From: Clostridiales bacterium
GTDB taxonomy: Bacteria; Bacillota; Desulfitobacteriia; Desulfitobacteriales; Desulfitobacteriaceae
Length of the DNA stretch: 5,226 nucleotides
Reading direction: 5' to 3'
NCBI GenBank assembly: GCA_027357125.1
Contig: DAHVVW010000179.1
Location: 1 to 5,226, forward strand
Shown here: piece after piece, positions 1 through 5,226 of the stretch
Position numbering within the stretch: position 1 is the first letter of the stretch
Layout: each line of letters begins with the position of its first letter
Translations under genes and position numbers: made by a program
Notes under the pieces: generated by a model
Database searches by the model: none
Told to the model about the DNA's origin: nothing
What the model saw: the letters and a program-made list of their open reading frames with translations, nothing else

Positions 1-186
1 GCTGTCCTGAAATTGCTCGGCTGGAAAAACATCCTGGTACCGGGGTTTACCGCGCTGATCTTCGGTTGTCTGGCCGTTTTGATGCTGCTCCCGCCAACCC
101 CGCCTTCCGTAGTGATCCTGCTGGTGGGTGGATTAGCCCTGGCCCTGGCTTACAGCGTTTTCATCGTTCCCAGGCTTTCCAGGTAA
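1..186 (+). CDS. C-terminal end of an unidentified membrane protein (5' truncated by window edge)
   Basis: Frame 1 is open from the first base to a TAA at 184-186, giving 61 residues of a protein that begins outside the window. The peptide has two hydrophobic stretches, about residues 14-31 (LVPGFTALIFG then CLAVLMLL) and 37-56 (VVILLVGGLALALAY then SVFIV), separated by a proline-rich turn (PPTPP). It ends in a short basic tail, PRLSR. This is typical of the last helical hairpin of a polytopic inner-membrane protein with a cytoplasmic C-terminus. Synonymous positions are rich in G and C (many CTG, GCC, ATC), unlike the AT-richer genes from 500 onward. The family cannot be named from this piece; a transporter is only one possibility. 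It is convergent with the minus-strand cluster, and no hairpin followed by a T-run is visible after its stop. Confidence 0.7.
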   Translation, partial: AVLKLLGWKNILVPGFTALIFGCLAVLMLLPPTPPSVVILLVGGLALALAYSVFIVPRLSR

Positions 187-230
187 ATTCTCTGTCAATC
201 TTATTCCATTGTTGTTACACAATAAAGGTT
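187..230. other. AT-rich spacer between membrane-protein gene and coding remnant
   Basis: This short AT-rich stretch separates two GC-richer coding-like segments. It contains a small inverted repeat, ATTGT-N6-ACAAT at 208-223. No T-run follows the repeat on the plus strand, so it does not qualify as an intrinsic terminator. No convincing promoter or ribosome site for the following fragment is visible. Confidence 0.35.
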
Positions 231-476
231 TATAACGCCACTTCCAGTGACCACAACAGGATTTTCACCAAAGCGGGGTGGGTTGACCCCGGCAATCCGA
301 ACATCGGCGATAAGAATTGGCTTCCGGCCGGCAGCGGCAACCCCTGGACCTATGTGTTCAGCAAGACCTTCACGGCCAATGAACAGAATTTTGTGCGTGT
401 CGAGTTGAGGCAGTCCTGGTTAACAAACTACTCCATGGACGGGATGACCAATCCAATCTACATAAGTGGCTGGGTA
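231..476 (+). pseudogene. Start-less coding fragment of an unknown, possibly extracellular protein
   Basis: The frame containing 231-233 is open and reads like real protein: SSDHNRIFTKAGWVDPGNP, then a segment with NPWTYVFSKTFTANEQNF and VRVELRQSWLTNY. It is rich in W, N, G, T and aromatic residues, with strong G/C preference at third codon positions (ACC, GGC, AAC, TTC), which suggests former or partial coding. No ATG/GTG/TTG with a ribosome site precedes it: the open frame extends upstream to 66 only as a shadow of the neighbouring membrane-protein gene and an AT-rich stretch (187-230). To the right it runs into sequence antisense to the C45 gene, where its own character is lost. The composition and the FSKTFTANE-like strand pattern recall beta-sandwich or carbohydrate-binding surface domains, but this is a weak impression. 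The most likely reading is a remnant left by recombination; boundaries are approximate. Confidence 0.4.
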
Positions 477-1840
477 ACCCGGTGGTTGACATTGTGTCCT
501 CCCAGAATCTCTTTTTTCAGATCGAAGAGGATATATTTCCCCCGCTGGGCTGGACGATTCCCAATCGCAATCCATATAAGCAGCTCTTCCGGGTCTCCGA
601 TTTCAGAAGACCAGGTTATATGCTGGTCAGTAATGGTTCCAACTTGATCGCTCCGGTAGTATGTGACGCTTGGAGCAATGGTTATTTGAGCTCCCAGTTG
701 ACAGATAGCATATCCATAGTTATCCCAGCCTAAGAGTTGGTCGGCCACCACGTCAAACCGGTCACTCATGATGCCGATTGCCTCTGCAACGTCTATTTTG
801 CCGTGATTTTCCTCCAGTAGGTCTTTCAGCCGTTGATAGCGGACGAATGATGAGGGATCGGCCTGTTTTATACTTTCTTGCCATCTTTCTATCGTGCTGA
901 TATCGTTTAGCTTATACGCAGTGGCTTGGCCCGGTACCATGTTGTATCCGCTATATCCCTGCCAGCCGGGATAACAATTAAAGTGGTTGGTTGCATAAAT
1001 GGTGTCCTTTTGTCCGCGCCGGACGGCCAACTCTGTCCCGGTTACCTCAACAATAACTGCGTCCTTGGCTTTTCCATCAGCAACAATAAAGTTCATGCCT
1101 CGCTGACGGGGAAATGTGCTTAGTATTGTTAGAGCATCATCAATTGAAGCAGCTTTGTCAAGTATCGCCCGCACCAGGAAGAATGCCGGTGTGCCACGCA
1201 TCGTGGCATTCTTCGAACCGGAAAAATTAGATCCCACCGCTATACCAGCCTCATTCATTCCGGAGGCCACAGCAACCGCACCTGGGAAGGAAGGGCAGAT
1301 AGAGGCATAGCCGGTTTGGAGTTCGTTAATCATGACAACCGGGAAATCCGGCAGTGTCATCACACCAAAATCAGTATTTTTGCCATATATTAGTTTTCCA
1401 TCAGCCGTAGCCCTTCCCCAGGCGGCAAAGGCACTGCAGTTATCGGAAAATGGCTCATTCATTGTCGTTGCAGCGGGATCAGCCAAACCGTGGGGAAAAA
1501 GTAACACATTACTGACGCAATTCACAAGGAGGATATCTTCAAAGGTGATATCTTTACCCTGTGAAGCGGCACCGTCTGCAATACCCTGAATTTCTCTTCT
1601 TAACTCGGGAGGAACATATTGCTTCATCAATTGGGTAGAATCGCTCAGTAGTTTCATGCCTGCTTCTGCGTTACCTTCGCCGTATATCAGTGAGTATTTT
1701 GTCATCTCTTTGCTGAAACTTTCAAAGATTTGCTCGGCCAGAAGGGAGCCGTGTTGAAATCCCCTTTCGTAAGAAGTTCCTTTAAGGTGAAGTACCAATA
1801 GCCCGTCTCTATCTTCTAATATCCCTTTCCCCGCAGCCAT
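458..1840 (-). CDS. C45-family autoproteolytic acyltransferase/amidohydrolase (Ntn-hydrolase)
   Basis: The protein has 460 residues from the ATG at 1840. The N-terminus has the family pattern GTSYERGFQHGSLLAEQI (residues 21-38). A linker is followed by DNCSAFAAWGRATADGKL with Cys135, the expected autoprocessing nucleophile, then YGKNTDF (152-158). Other family-like landmarks are NEAGIAVGSNFSG (196-208), MRGTPAFFLVRAILD (214-228), NHF (285-287) and RYQRLKDLL (334-342). Members of MEROPS C45 include isopenicillin-N acyltransferase; relatives cleave or transfer acyl groups on amides or esters after self-cleavage before the Cys. There is no signal peptide, so it probably acts in the cytoplasm on an imported substrate. 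An in-frame TTG lies at 1846, but it sits too close to the ribosome site; the ATG is better placed. It begins 2 bases after the upstream small gene stops. The last 12-14 residues (GHNVNHRVTQPLM) look like read-through beyond a natural end near FDLKKEIL. The family is secure; the substrate is unknown. Confidence 0.88.
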   Translation of the reverse strand: MAAGKGILEDRDGLLVLHLKGTSYERGFQHGSLLAEQIFESFSKEMTKYSLIYGEGNAEAGMKLLSDSTQLMKQYVPPELRREIQGIADGAASQGKDITFEDILLVNCVSNVLLFPHGLADPAATTMNEPFSDNCSAFAAWGRATADGKLIYGKNTDFGVMTLPDFPVVMINELQTGYASICPSFPGAVAVASGMNEAGIAVGSNFSGSKNATMRGTPAFFLVRAILDKAASIDDALTILSTFPRQRGMNFIVADGKAKDAVIVEVTGTELAVRRGQKDTIYATNHFNCYPGWQGYSGYNMVPGQATAYKLNDISTIERWQESIKQADPSSFVRYQRLKDLLEENHGKIDVAEAIGIMSDRFDVVADQLLGWDNYGYAICQLGAQITIAPSVTYYRSDQVGTITDQHITWSSEIGDPEELLIWIAIGNRPAQRGKYILFDLKKEILGGHNVNHRVTQPLM

Positions 1841-1842
1841 AA

Positions 1843-2058
1843 TCAAATTCTCCTTTCGATATTTTGAGTTCTTAGTTTCACGATCAGGTAAATGCAGGAT
1901 GGTACTACAACCAAGTCAATTCCTACGTTTAACACCGAGAACCAGGTTGGGTCTGACATCAGCACATCAGCTTGAAAATTCATGATGATTAGTTGTACAA
2001 GGTGGGTAGCGGCGGAAACACCCATTAAAATAGCTGCCAACAATCTTGCCTTTTTCAT
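1843..2058 (-). CDS. Small two-helix membrane protein of unknown function
   Basis: The 71-residue product has a basic start (MKKAR), a hydrophobic helix at about residues 6-27 (LLAAILMGVSAATHL onward), a loop containing FQADVLMSDPTWFS, a second helix at about 40-61 (VLNVGIDLVVVPSCIYLIV) and a basic tail (KLRTQNIERR). The positive ends suggest both termini face the cytoplasm. A purine-rich ribosome site (AAGGGAAGG, 2069-2077) sits 10 bases before the ATG. Its TGA stop lies 2 bases before the C45 ATG, so the two genes are almost certainly cotranscribed and coupled. I do not recognise the family. It may be a membrane partner of the C45 enzyme or an accessory to the MFS carrier, but only the gene order supports this. 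The antisense frame (1982-2185) lacks such support. Confidence 0.72.
   Translation of the reverse strand: MKKARLLAAILMGVSAATHLVQLIIMNFQADVLMSDPTWFSVLNVGIDLVVVPSCIYLIVKLRTQNIERRI
1850..1857 (-). promoter_or_regulatory. Ribosome binding site deciding the C45 start
   Basis: GAAAGGAG on the minus strand lies inside the last codons of the upstream small gene. It is 9 bases from the ATG at 1840 and only 3 from the TTG at 1846. This spacing favours the ATG and implies coupling of the two translations. Confidence 0.75.
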
Positions 2059-2152
2059 TCAAAGCCATCCTTCCCTTATAGTTGAATCGGAAGACATCGG
2101 CATGTGTTCATACGAACAGCAGATATGTTACTCCTTTAAAATGGCCTTAGTA
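2059..2152 (-). other. Intergenic spacer with an orphan Shine-Dalgarno sequence
   Basis: This 94-base gap separates the transporter stop from the small membrane-protein start. On the minus strand it contains a strong AAAGGAG at 2131-2137, but no ATG, GTG or TTG lies at normal spacing after it (the site is followed by TAACATATC). A short inverted repeat, TGTTC-ATAC-GAACA, occupies 2105-2118 without a T-run. No clear promoter or terminator is visible, so cotranscription through the gap is the simpler reading. Confidence 0.4.
2069..2077 (-). promoter_or_regulatory. Ribosome binding site of the small membrane-protein gene
   Basis: AAGGGAAGG on the minus strand lies 10 bases upstream of the ATG at 2058. 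A nearer out-of-frame ATG at 2067 overlaps its edge and is too close to be used. Confidence 0.6.
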
Positions 2153-3430
2153 TCACACATCTGGAAACTCGTTTGGCATTCTTGAGCTTGTCCGAACCTT
2201 TGGCGGTCTAACGCCAATCCAAAACAGTATTCCCAAAACCAGAGTCACCAGAGCAGCTACCCCAAAGGCATGGTTATAGCCAACGATTACGTTTTGCGTC
2301 CCTCCTTGTCCGATAACCATTCCCGTAATGATGGGGGCAATCAGGCCCGCAGTCGTAGACAAGCCAACTAGAATTCCCTGAATCAAACCACGATGTTCCG
2401 GAGTGATTAATTCGGCCACGAGAGCGCCGCCGATACCGAATACTGATGAAGAGAGAGCAGGACCTAAACAAAGAAACAAAATTGCCAATCCCGTCGACGG
2501 CACAATTGTTACCAGATAGAAAGATATGCCCGACAATAAAAGTAGTGATCCACTAAGGTGCACTCTCGCCAATCTGGTATTCTTTGTTTTGCGATAGAGA
2601 TCATCGGATATCCAGCCAAAAAGAACTTCCGCAATACCTGTAGCGAGCCAAGGCAGCCCTGCTAAAAGTCCTAACCGAGCCATTTGAAAATGACGGACAT
2701 TGACAAGATAAGCAGGAGTCCAAAGGACTAGCATCGTTACGCCCCAGTAGCCCGCAAATCCGGCAAAAACTGAGAAGATAAAATTACGGGAACGGATAAA
2801 AGGCAGTGCACTTGACCATGATGTGCGCCCAGGAGATATCTGCGTTACGGGAACATTCATCTGCTGTTGATCCGGACTTTCCTTGGCAAAAATAAGCCAA
2901 ATCAGGAGCCAGGCGAAGCCGACAACGCCCAGTAAAGCAAAAGCCCAACGCCATCCCAAATTTACAATCAATGCGATCAGAACCGGTGCCAGCAAGGCTG
3001 GGCCGACTGCCCCGCCAATTGACATAAGCGAATATCCAAATCCACGTTGCTCGGGTGGTAACCATTTTGCTGACGCATGCAAAGAAACGCCGTATGATGG
3101 ACCTTCTCCAGCCCCAAGCATAATTCTTGTAGCAACCAGAAACGGCAAGCTAAAGGTAAACAAGGTCGCAAACTGGACTGCTGCCCATACTACACTTAAT
3201 CCTGCAAGAACCTTTTTTGTGCCCACCCGATCCGAAAGTCCGCCAACAACAATTGCCGATAAAGAAAAGAGCCAATAAAACCCACTTCCAACCCAACCCC
3301 ATTGTTCTGGCGTAATATGGAATTCCTTCATAATCGGAACGGCTGCGAATCCAATAACTGCTTTATCTGCGAAGTTAATAACCCCTAAAAAAAACAGTAA
3401 GGCGATAACTAACCTGCCATGTCGAGACAT
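2153..3430 (-). CDS. MFS transporter, resembling the anion:cation symporter group
   Basis: The protein has 425 residues from the ATG at 3430, normal for a 12-helix major facilitator. Helix 1 carries NFADKAVIGFAAVPIM (residues 19-34), matching the group's usual Y-x-DR-x(4)-A-x-P pattern but with Lys for the Arg. The loop 2-3 signature GGLSDRVGTKK (63-73) is the classical MFS motif A. Helix 4 has RIMLGAGEGPSYG (102-114) followed by AKWLPPEQRG (121-130), characteristic of carriers for galactonate, glucarate, phthalate and similar organic anions. A polar central loop (about 184-208) separates the halves, and a second-half motif-A-like FGWISDDLYRKTK lies at 271-283. The frame stays open upstream to an ATG at 3538, but that ATG has no good ribosome site and the extra residues are polar and basic. 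The 3430 start has GGGGAGG 10 bases upstream. Likely an inner-membrane importer of a carboxylate-bearing substrate for the neighbouring enzymes; the specificity is inferred from context. Confidence 0.9.
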   Translation of the reverse strand: MSRHGRLVIALLFFLGVINFADKAVIGFAAVPIMKEFHITPEQWGWVGSGFYWLFSLSAIVVGGLSDRVGTKKVLAGLSVVWAAVQFATLFTFSLPFLVATRIMLGAGEGPSYGVSLHASAKWLPPEQRGFGYSLMSIGGAVGPALLAPVLIALIVNLGWRWAFALLGVVGFAWLLIWLIFAKESPDQQQMNVPVTQISPGRTSWSSALPFIRSRNFIFSVFAGFAGYWGVTMLVLWTPAYLVNVRHFQMARLGLLAGLPWLATGIAEVLFGWISDDLYRKTKNTRLARVHLSGSLLLLSGISFYLVTIVPSTGLAILFLCLGPALSSSVFGIGGALVAELITPEHRGLIQGILVGLSTTAGLIAPIITGMVIGQGGTQNVIVGYNHAFGVAALVTLVLGILFWIGVRPPKVRTSSRMPNEFPDV

Positions 3431-3580
3431 ACGCAACAGACCTCCCCTCGTGTTTTCAGGTTTTCCTAACCTATCCTTCTTATCATTACCGGCAACCACC
3501 TGCCTTTTCTTGTACTGTCTTTTTACGACAAACCGCATTATTTAAAGCATCATACCTAGTAAAACAAACAAATACTGACC
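3431..3580 (-). other. 150-base spacer between CoA-transferase and MFS genes
   Basis: The spacer is purine-rich on the minus strand and remains in frame with the transporter because it happens to lack stops. It has a short inverted repeat, AGGTT-N5-AACCT (3458-3472), just upstream of the transporter's ribosome site. A poor promoter-like pair (TTGTTT, 17 bases, TAAATA) lies near 3540-3570. There is no hairpin with a T-run after the CoA-transferase stop, so read-through transcription is likely. An internal promoter cannot be excluded. Confidence 0.35.
3441..3447 (-). promoter_or_regulatory. Ribosome binding site deciding the MFS start
   Basis: GGGGAGG on the minus strand lies 10 bases before the ATG at 3430, directly ahead of the first hydrophobic helix. 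This supports a 425-residue product over the 461-residue version starting at 3538. Confidence 0.75.
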
Positions 3581-4762
3581 TCAAATAACTCCTTTTTGCA
3601 TCAATGCCTTTACTTCAGCGTCGGAAAAACCTAAAATATTTTGATAGATTTCCTGGTTGTGAGCTCCTAATGCCGGACCTACCCATTTCACTTCTCCAGG
3701 CGTTTTGGACATTCTGGGAACAATGCCCTGCATTTTAATTTTCATTTGCAACTCAGAATCAAAAACCGAAATTAAATCTTCCCTGGCCTGGACATGAGGA
3801 TCGCTGACAAGCTCCTGTACAGAGTTAACCCAACCATAGGCAATATCATGCTCTTCCAATAACTTTTTTAATTCATCAAACGTATGGCCGGCAAAGAATT
3901 TAATCAGGTATTCGTCGAGTTCCATCCGATGGCGCACTCTATCGCTGTTAGTAAGGAATCTTGGATCGGTGAGCAGTTCTTCCAGTCCTAATGCTCCCAA
4001 CAAACGTCTGTACATGTTTTCGTTACTCGCAGGAAGTATAAGCCACCGTTTGTCTAAAGTCTCATAAACGTCATTGGGGGCAACGTATGGATTATGGGAA
4101 CCTATTCTTTCCTTTACAATCTTGTGCTGATCAAAATCTACAATGAAATCTTCCATAGTTCTTAATATGGGGTCATATAATGACAAATCAATTAGCTGTC
4201 CTTCACCGCTTTCTTTAAGATGATACAAAGCAAGCATTAAAGAGAATGCCCCATAGACTCCGCCAAAGGCATCCATTATCGGGTAACCGCTGGGAACGGG
4301 TTTCCGGTCAGGAAATCCTGTAATATGCATTAATCCGGAGAAACCTTCCGCCACTCTGGCGAACCCAGGCCTTTGAGAATAGGGGCCGGTTCTGCCGAAA
4401 GCCGTAAAGTGCATGAGGATGATATTTTCTTTGACTTTAACCAAATCTTCATAATCAATCTTCCATTTTCCAAGGGCTTGCGGTCTAAAATTAAGTATGA
4501 CGATATCAGATTTTGCCACTAATCCGTAAAAGAGTTCTCCCGCCTCAGGTTTATGAAAATCCAATGTGATGCACTTTTTATTGCGGTTGCTCACTTTCCA
4601 GCTTGAACCTTCAGCGTGCCGCATGACATCACCGGTTCCGGGCTGCTCTATTCTAATGACCTCTGCTCCAAAATCTCCCAATAAATTTGACATGAGAGGC
4701 CCGGCCATAACAGTGCTGGCATCAAGAACCCGAATACCATCCAGAATACTTTTCTTATCCAT
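3581..4762 (-). CDS. Family III (CaiB/BaiF-type) CoA-transferase
   Basis: The protein has 393 residues, the usual family length. Members move CoA between carboxylic acids through an aspartyl-CoA mixed anhydride in an interlocked dimer; relatives act on formate/oxalate, carnitine, bile acids and succinate/aromatic acids. Visible landmarks are LDGIRVLDASTVMAGPLMS (residues 7-25), the nucleotide-binding-like LLGDFGAEVIRIEQPGTGD (27-45), NFRP (91-94), FGRTGPYSQRPGF (122-134) and PIMDAFGGVYGAFS (161-174) with Asp164 as the expected catalytic residue. The last part includes GEGQLIDLSLYD (187-198), NPYVAPNDVYET (224-235) and the C-terminal GPALGAHNQEIYQNILGFS (362-380). It appears intact. A GTG at 4774 is in frame but abuts AAAGG; the ATG at 4762 is 8 bases from AAAGGGTGA and is preferred. 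It is first in the cluster, directly downstream of the regulated divergent region. Its CoA donor and acceptor are unknown. Confidence 0.93.
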   Translation of the reverse strand: MDKKSILDGIRVLDASTVMAGPLMSNLLGDFGAEVIRIEQPGTGDVMRHAEGSSWKVSNRNKKCITLDFHKPEAGELFYGLVAKSDIVILNFRPQALGKWKIDYEDLVKVKENIILMHFTAFGRTGPYSQRPGFARVAEGFSGLMHITGFPDRKPVPSGYPIMDAFGGVYGAFSLMLALYHLKESGEGQLIDLSLYDPILRTMEDFIVDFDQHKIVKERIGSHNPYVAPNDVYETLDKRWLILPASNENMYRRLLGALGLEELLTDPRFLTNSDRVRHRMELDEYLIKFFAGHTFDELKKLLEEHDIAYGWVNSVQELVSDPHVQAREDLISVFDSELQMKIKMQGIVPRMSKTPGEVKWVGPALGAHNQEIYQNILGFSDAEVKALMQKGVI

Positions 4763-4770
4763 AACACGTA

Positions 4771-4779
4771 TCACCCTTT
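4771..4779 (-). promoter_or_regulatory. Ribosome binding site deciding the CoA-transferase start
   Basis: AAAGGGTGA on the minus strand lies 8 bases before the ATG at 4762. The in-frame GTG at 4774 is itself part of this element, which argues against its use as the start. Confidence 0.6.
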
Positions 4780-4850
4780 CAACATTTGCAAAAAAATCAG
4801 ATCAACCATTTGCACAAGGTTCTGTTCTCAAAGGCGCTTACTTCTAACTA

Positions 4851-4879
4851 TTCACAATATTCCATAAACGGAGTATACT
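4851..4879 (+). promoter_or_regulatory. Sigma-70-type promoter for the LysR-type regulator
   Basis: TTCACA (4851-4856) and TATACT (4874-4879) are separated by exactly 17 bases, and each matches the consensus at five of six positions. The predicted start, near 4886, leaves about 70 untranslated bases before the regulator ATG. The regulator's own dyad (4920-4936) would then lie downstream of the start, a position suited to autorepression. The -10 is shared, as a palindrome, with the opposing promoter. Confidence 0.6.
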
Positions 4880-4903
4880 ATATTTTATCTTAGGAAAATA
4901 CAA
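4865..4903 (-). promoter_or_regulatory. Probable activator-dependent promoter of the CoA-transferase cluster
   Basis: Read on the minus strand, a good -10 (TATACT, 4877 down to 4872) puts the transcription start near 4865. It lacks a good -35: the hexamer 17 bases upstream is TATTTT, and TTGTAT (4903-4898) only suits the poorer shifted -10 TAGTAT. A weak -35 is usual for promoters needing a LysR-type activator. The inferred leader to the ATG at 4762 is about 100 bases. Start position is inferred. Confidence 0.45.
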
Positions 4904-4919
4904 TCAATTCAACATGATT

Positions 4920-4936
4920 GATAGGTTATTGCTATC
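4920..4936. promoter_or_regulatory. LysR-type regulator binding dyad (T-N11-A)
   Basis: GATAG-N7-CTATC is an uninterrupted 5-base dyad containing ATAG-N7-CTAT. This is a T-N11-A box with dyad symmetry, the classic LysR-family recognition pattern. It sits 19 bases before the regulator ATG, and its centre (4928) is about 63 bases upstream of the inferred minus-strand start. That is the usual location of the high-affinity site at a divergently activated operon. A second dyad, ATCAAT-N8-ATTGAT (4903-4922), overlaps its left edge. Confidence 0.6.
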
Positions 4937-4943
4937 GATCAAC

Positions 4944-4950
4944 TGAGGTG
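4944..4950 (+). promoter_or_regulatory. Ribosome binding site of the LysR-type regulator
   Basis: TGAGGTG lies 5 bases upstream of the ATG at 4956 and fixes the start of the regulator. Confidence 0.6.
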
Positions 4951-4955
4951 CAGTT

Positions 4956-5226
4956 ATGGAAATCAGACAGCTTCGATATTTTGACAGTGTAGCTAAACAT
5001 GGAACCATTCGGGGGGCAGCAGTTCATCTCTTTATCAGTGAACCTACCATAAGCCAGCAGTTGCAAGAACTACAGAAAGAAATAGGAATATCTCTATTTG
5101 AAAGACAAGGAAGAAAAGTAGTTTTAACTTCTGAAGGCAGACAGATTCTTCCGTTAGTTCAGCAGATTCTCGCCTCAATCAAAGATCTCGAAAACAATAT
5201 TTCCGAAATAAAAAATCCTTCGGTTG
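4956..5226 (+). CDS. LysR-type transcriptional regulator, N-terminal part (3' truncated by window edge)
   Basis: The frame opens at the ATG at 4956 and is still open at the last base, giving 90 residues of a family usually near 300. The LysR winged helix-turn-helix is plain: MEIRQLRYFDSVAKHGTIRG (1-20), AAVHLFISEPTISQQLQELQ (21-40), then EIGISLFERQGRKVVLTSEG (42-61). The recognition helix is about 28-40, and LFER starts the wing. Residues 62-85 (QILPLVQQILASIKDLENN onward) begin the linker helix that forms the dimer. The usual LE in the second helix pair is LQ here, a mild variation. The effector-binding domain lies outside the window, so the ligand cannot be inferred. Divergent orientation and the T-N11-A dyad next to it indicate control of the CoA-transferase cluster and of itself. 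Confidence 0.93.
   Translation, partial: MEIRQLRYFDSVAKHGTIRGAAVHLFISEPTISQQLQELQKEIGISLFERQGRKVVLTSEGRQILPLVQQILASIKDLENNISEIKNPSV

Noticed and set aside
187..457. An intrinsic terminator for the convergent genes
   Set aside because: The small inverted repeats here (such as 208-223 and the palindrome at 324-331) are not followed by T-runs on either strand.
66..647. A single 193-residue plus-strand gene
   Set aside because: Its first third shadows the real frame of the membrane-protein gene and its last third is antisense to the C45 gene; only the middle (about 231-476) looks protein-like.
482..1589. Several plus-strand open frames (482-733, 926-1123, 1116-1310, 1332-1589)
   Set aside because: All lie antisense to the well-supported C45 gene, lack ribosome sites and show no recognisable protein features.
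2883..3278. A 131-residue plus-strand frame
   Set aside because: It is fully antisense to the MFS gene, with low-complexity polar composition typical of a hydrophobic gene read backwards.
3431..3538. A 36-residue N-terminal extension of the MFS transporter
   Set aside because: The ATG at 3538 has no good ribosome site, the extra residues are highly charged, and the ATG at 3430 has GGGGAGG at proper spacing directly before helix 1.
4566..4847. A 93-residue plus-strand frame across the CoA-transferase start
   Set aside because: It is antisense to a strongly conserved N-terminus and has no ribosome site or family features.
1..5226. CRISPR array, tRNA, rRNA, insertion-sequence ends or toxin-antitoxin pair
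   Set aside because: I saw no regularly spaced repeats, cloverleaf-like segments, transposase motifs or paired terminal repeats.

Overview
The window looks like a chromosomal segment of a low-to-moderate GC Firmicute, possibly an anaerobic clostridial or Negativicutes-type organism. This rests on strong purine-rich Shine-Dalgarno sites (AAAGGAG, GGGGAGG, TGAGGTG), AT-rich intergenic DNA, and a family III CoA-transferase next to a LysR regulator. The genus cannot be named from the sequence alone.

Main layout: a four-gene minus-strand cluster fills about 458-4762. In transcription order it encodes a family III (CaiB/BaiF-type) CoA-transferase, a 12-helix MFS transporter resembling the anion:cation symporter group, a 71-residue two-helix membrane protein of unknown function, and a C45-family (acyl-CoA:6-APA acyltransferase-like) Ntn-hydrolase. 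Gaps are 150, 94 and 2 bases, and the last two genes appear translationally coupled. A divergent plus-strand LysR-type regulator starts at 4956 and runs off the right edge.

The 193-base divergent control region (4763-4955) is the best-structured non-coding DNA in the window. It holds a dyad with the canonical LysR-family T-N11-A pattern (4920-4936), a good plus-strand promoter for the regulator (TTCACA-17-TATACT), and an oppositely oriented TATACT -10 in the same palindrome (AGTATACT, 4872-4879). The dyad centre lies about 63 bases upstream of the inferred minus-strand start, the usual place for a LysR recognition site at an activated promoter.

Left edge (1-about 476): this part is visibly GC-richer and of different style. 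It holds the 3' end of a plus-strand membrane-protein gene (1-186) and then a coding-like fragment without a start (about 231-476). The fragment overlaps the 3' end of the C45 gene antisense, so a recombination or deletion junction near 458-500 is likely.

Working model (inference): the regulator senses an organic-acid or acylated compound. The MFS protein imports it, the cytoplasmic C45 enzyme cleaves or transfers an acyl group on an amide or ester, and the CoA-transferase activates the resulting carboxylate as a CoA thioester. The substrate is not identifiable from the sequence.
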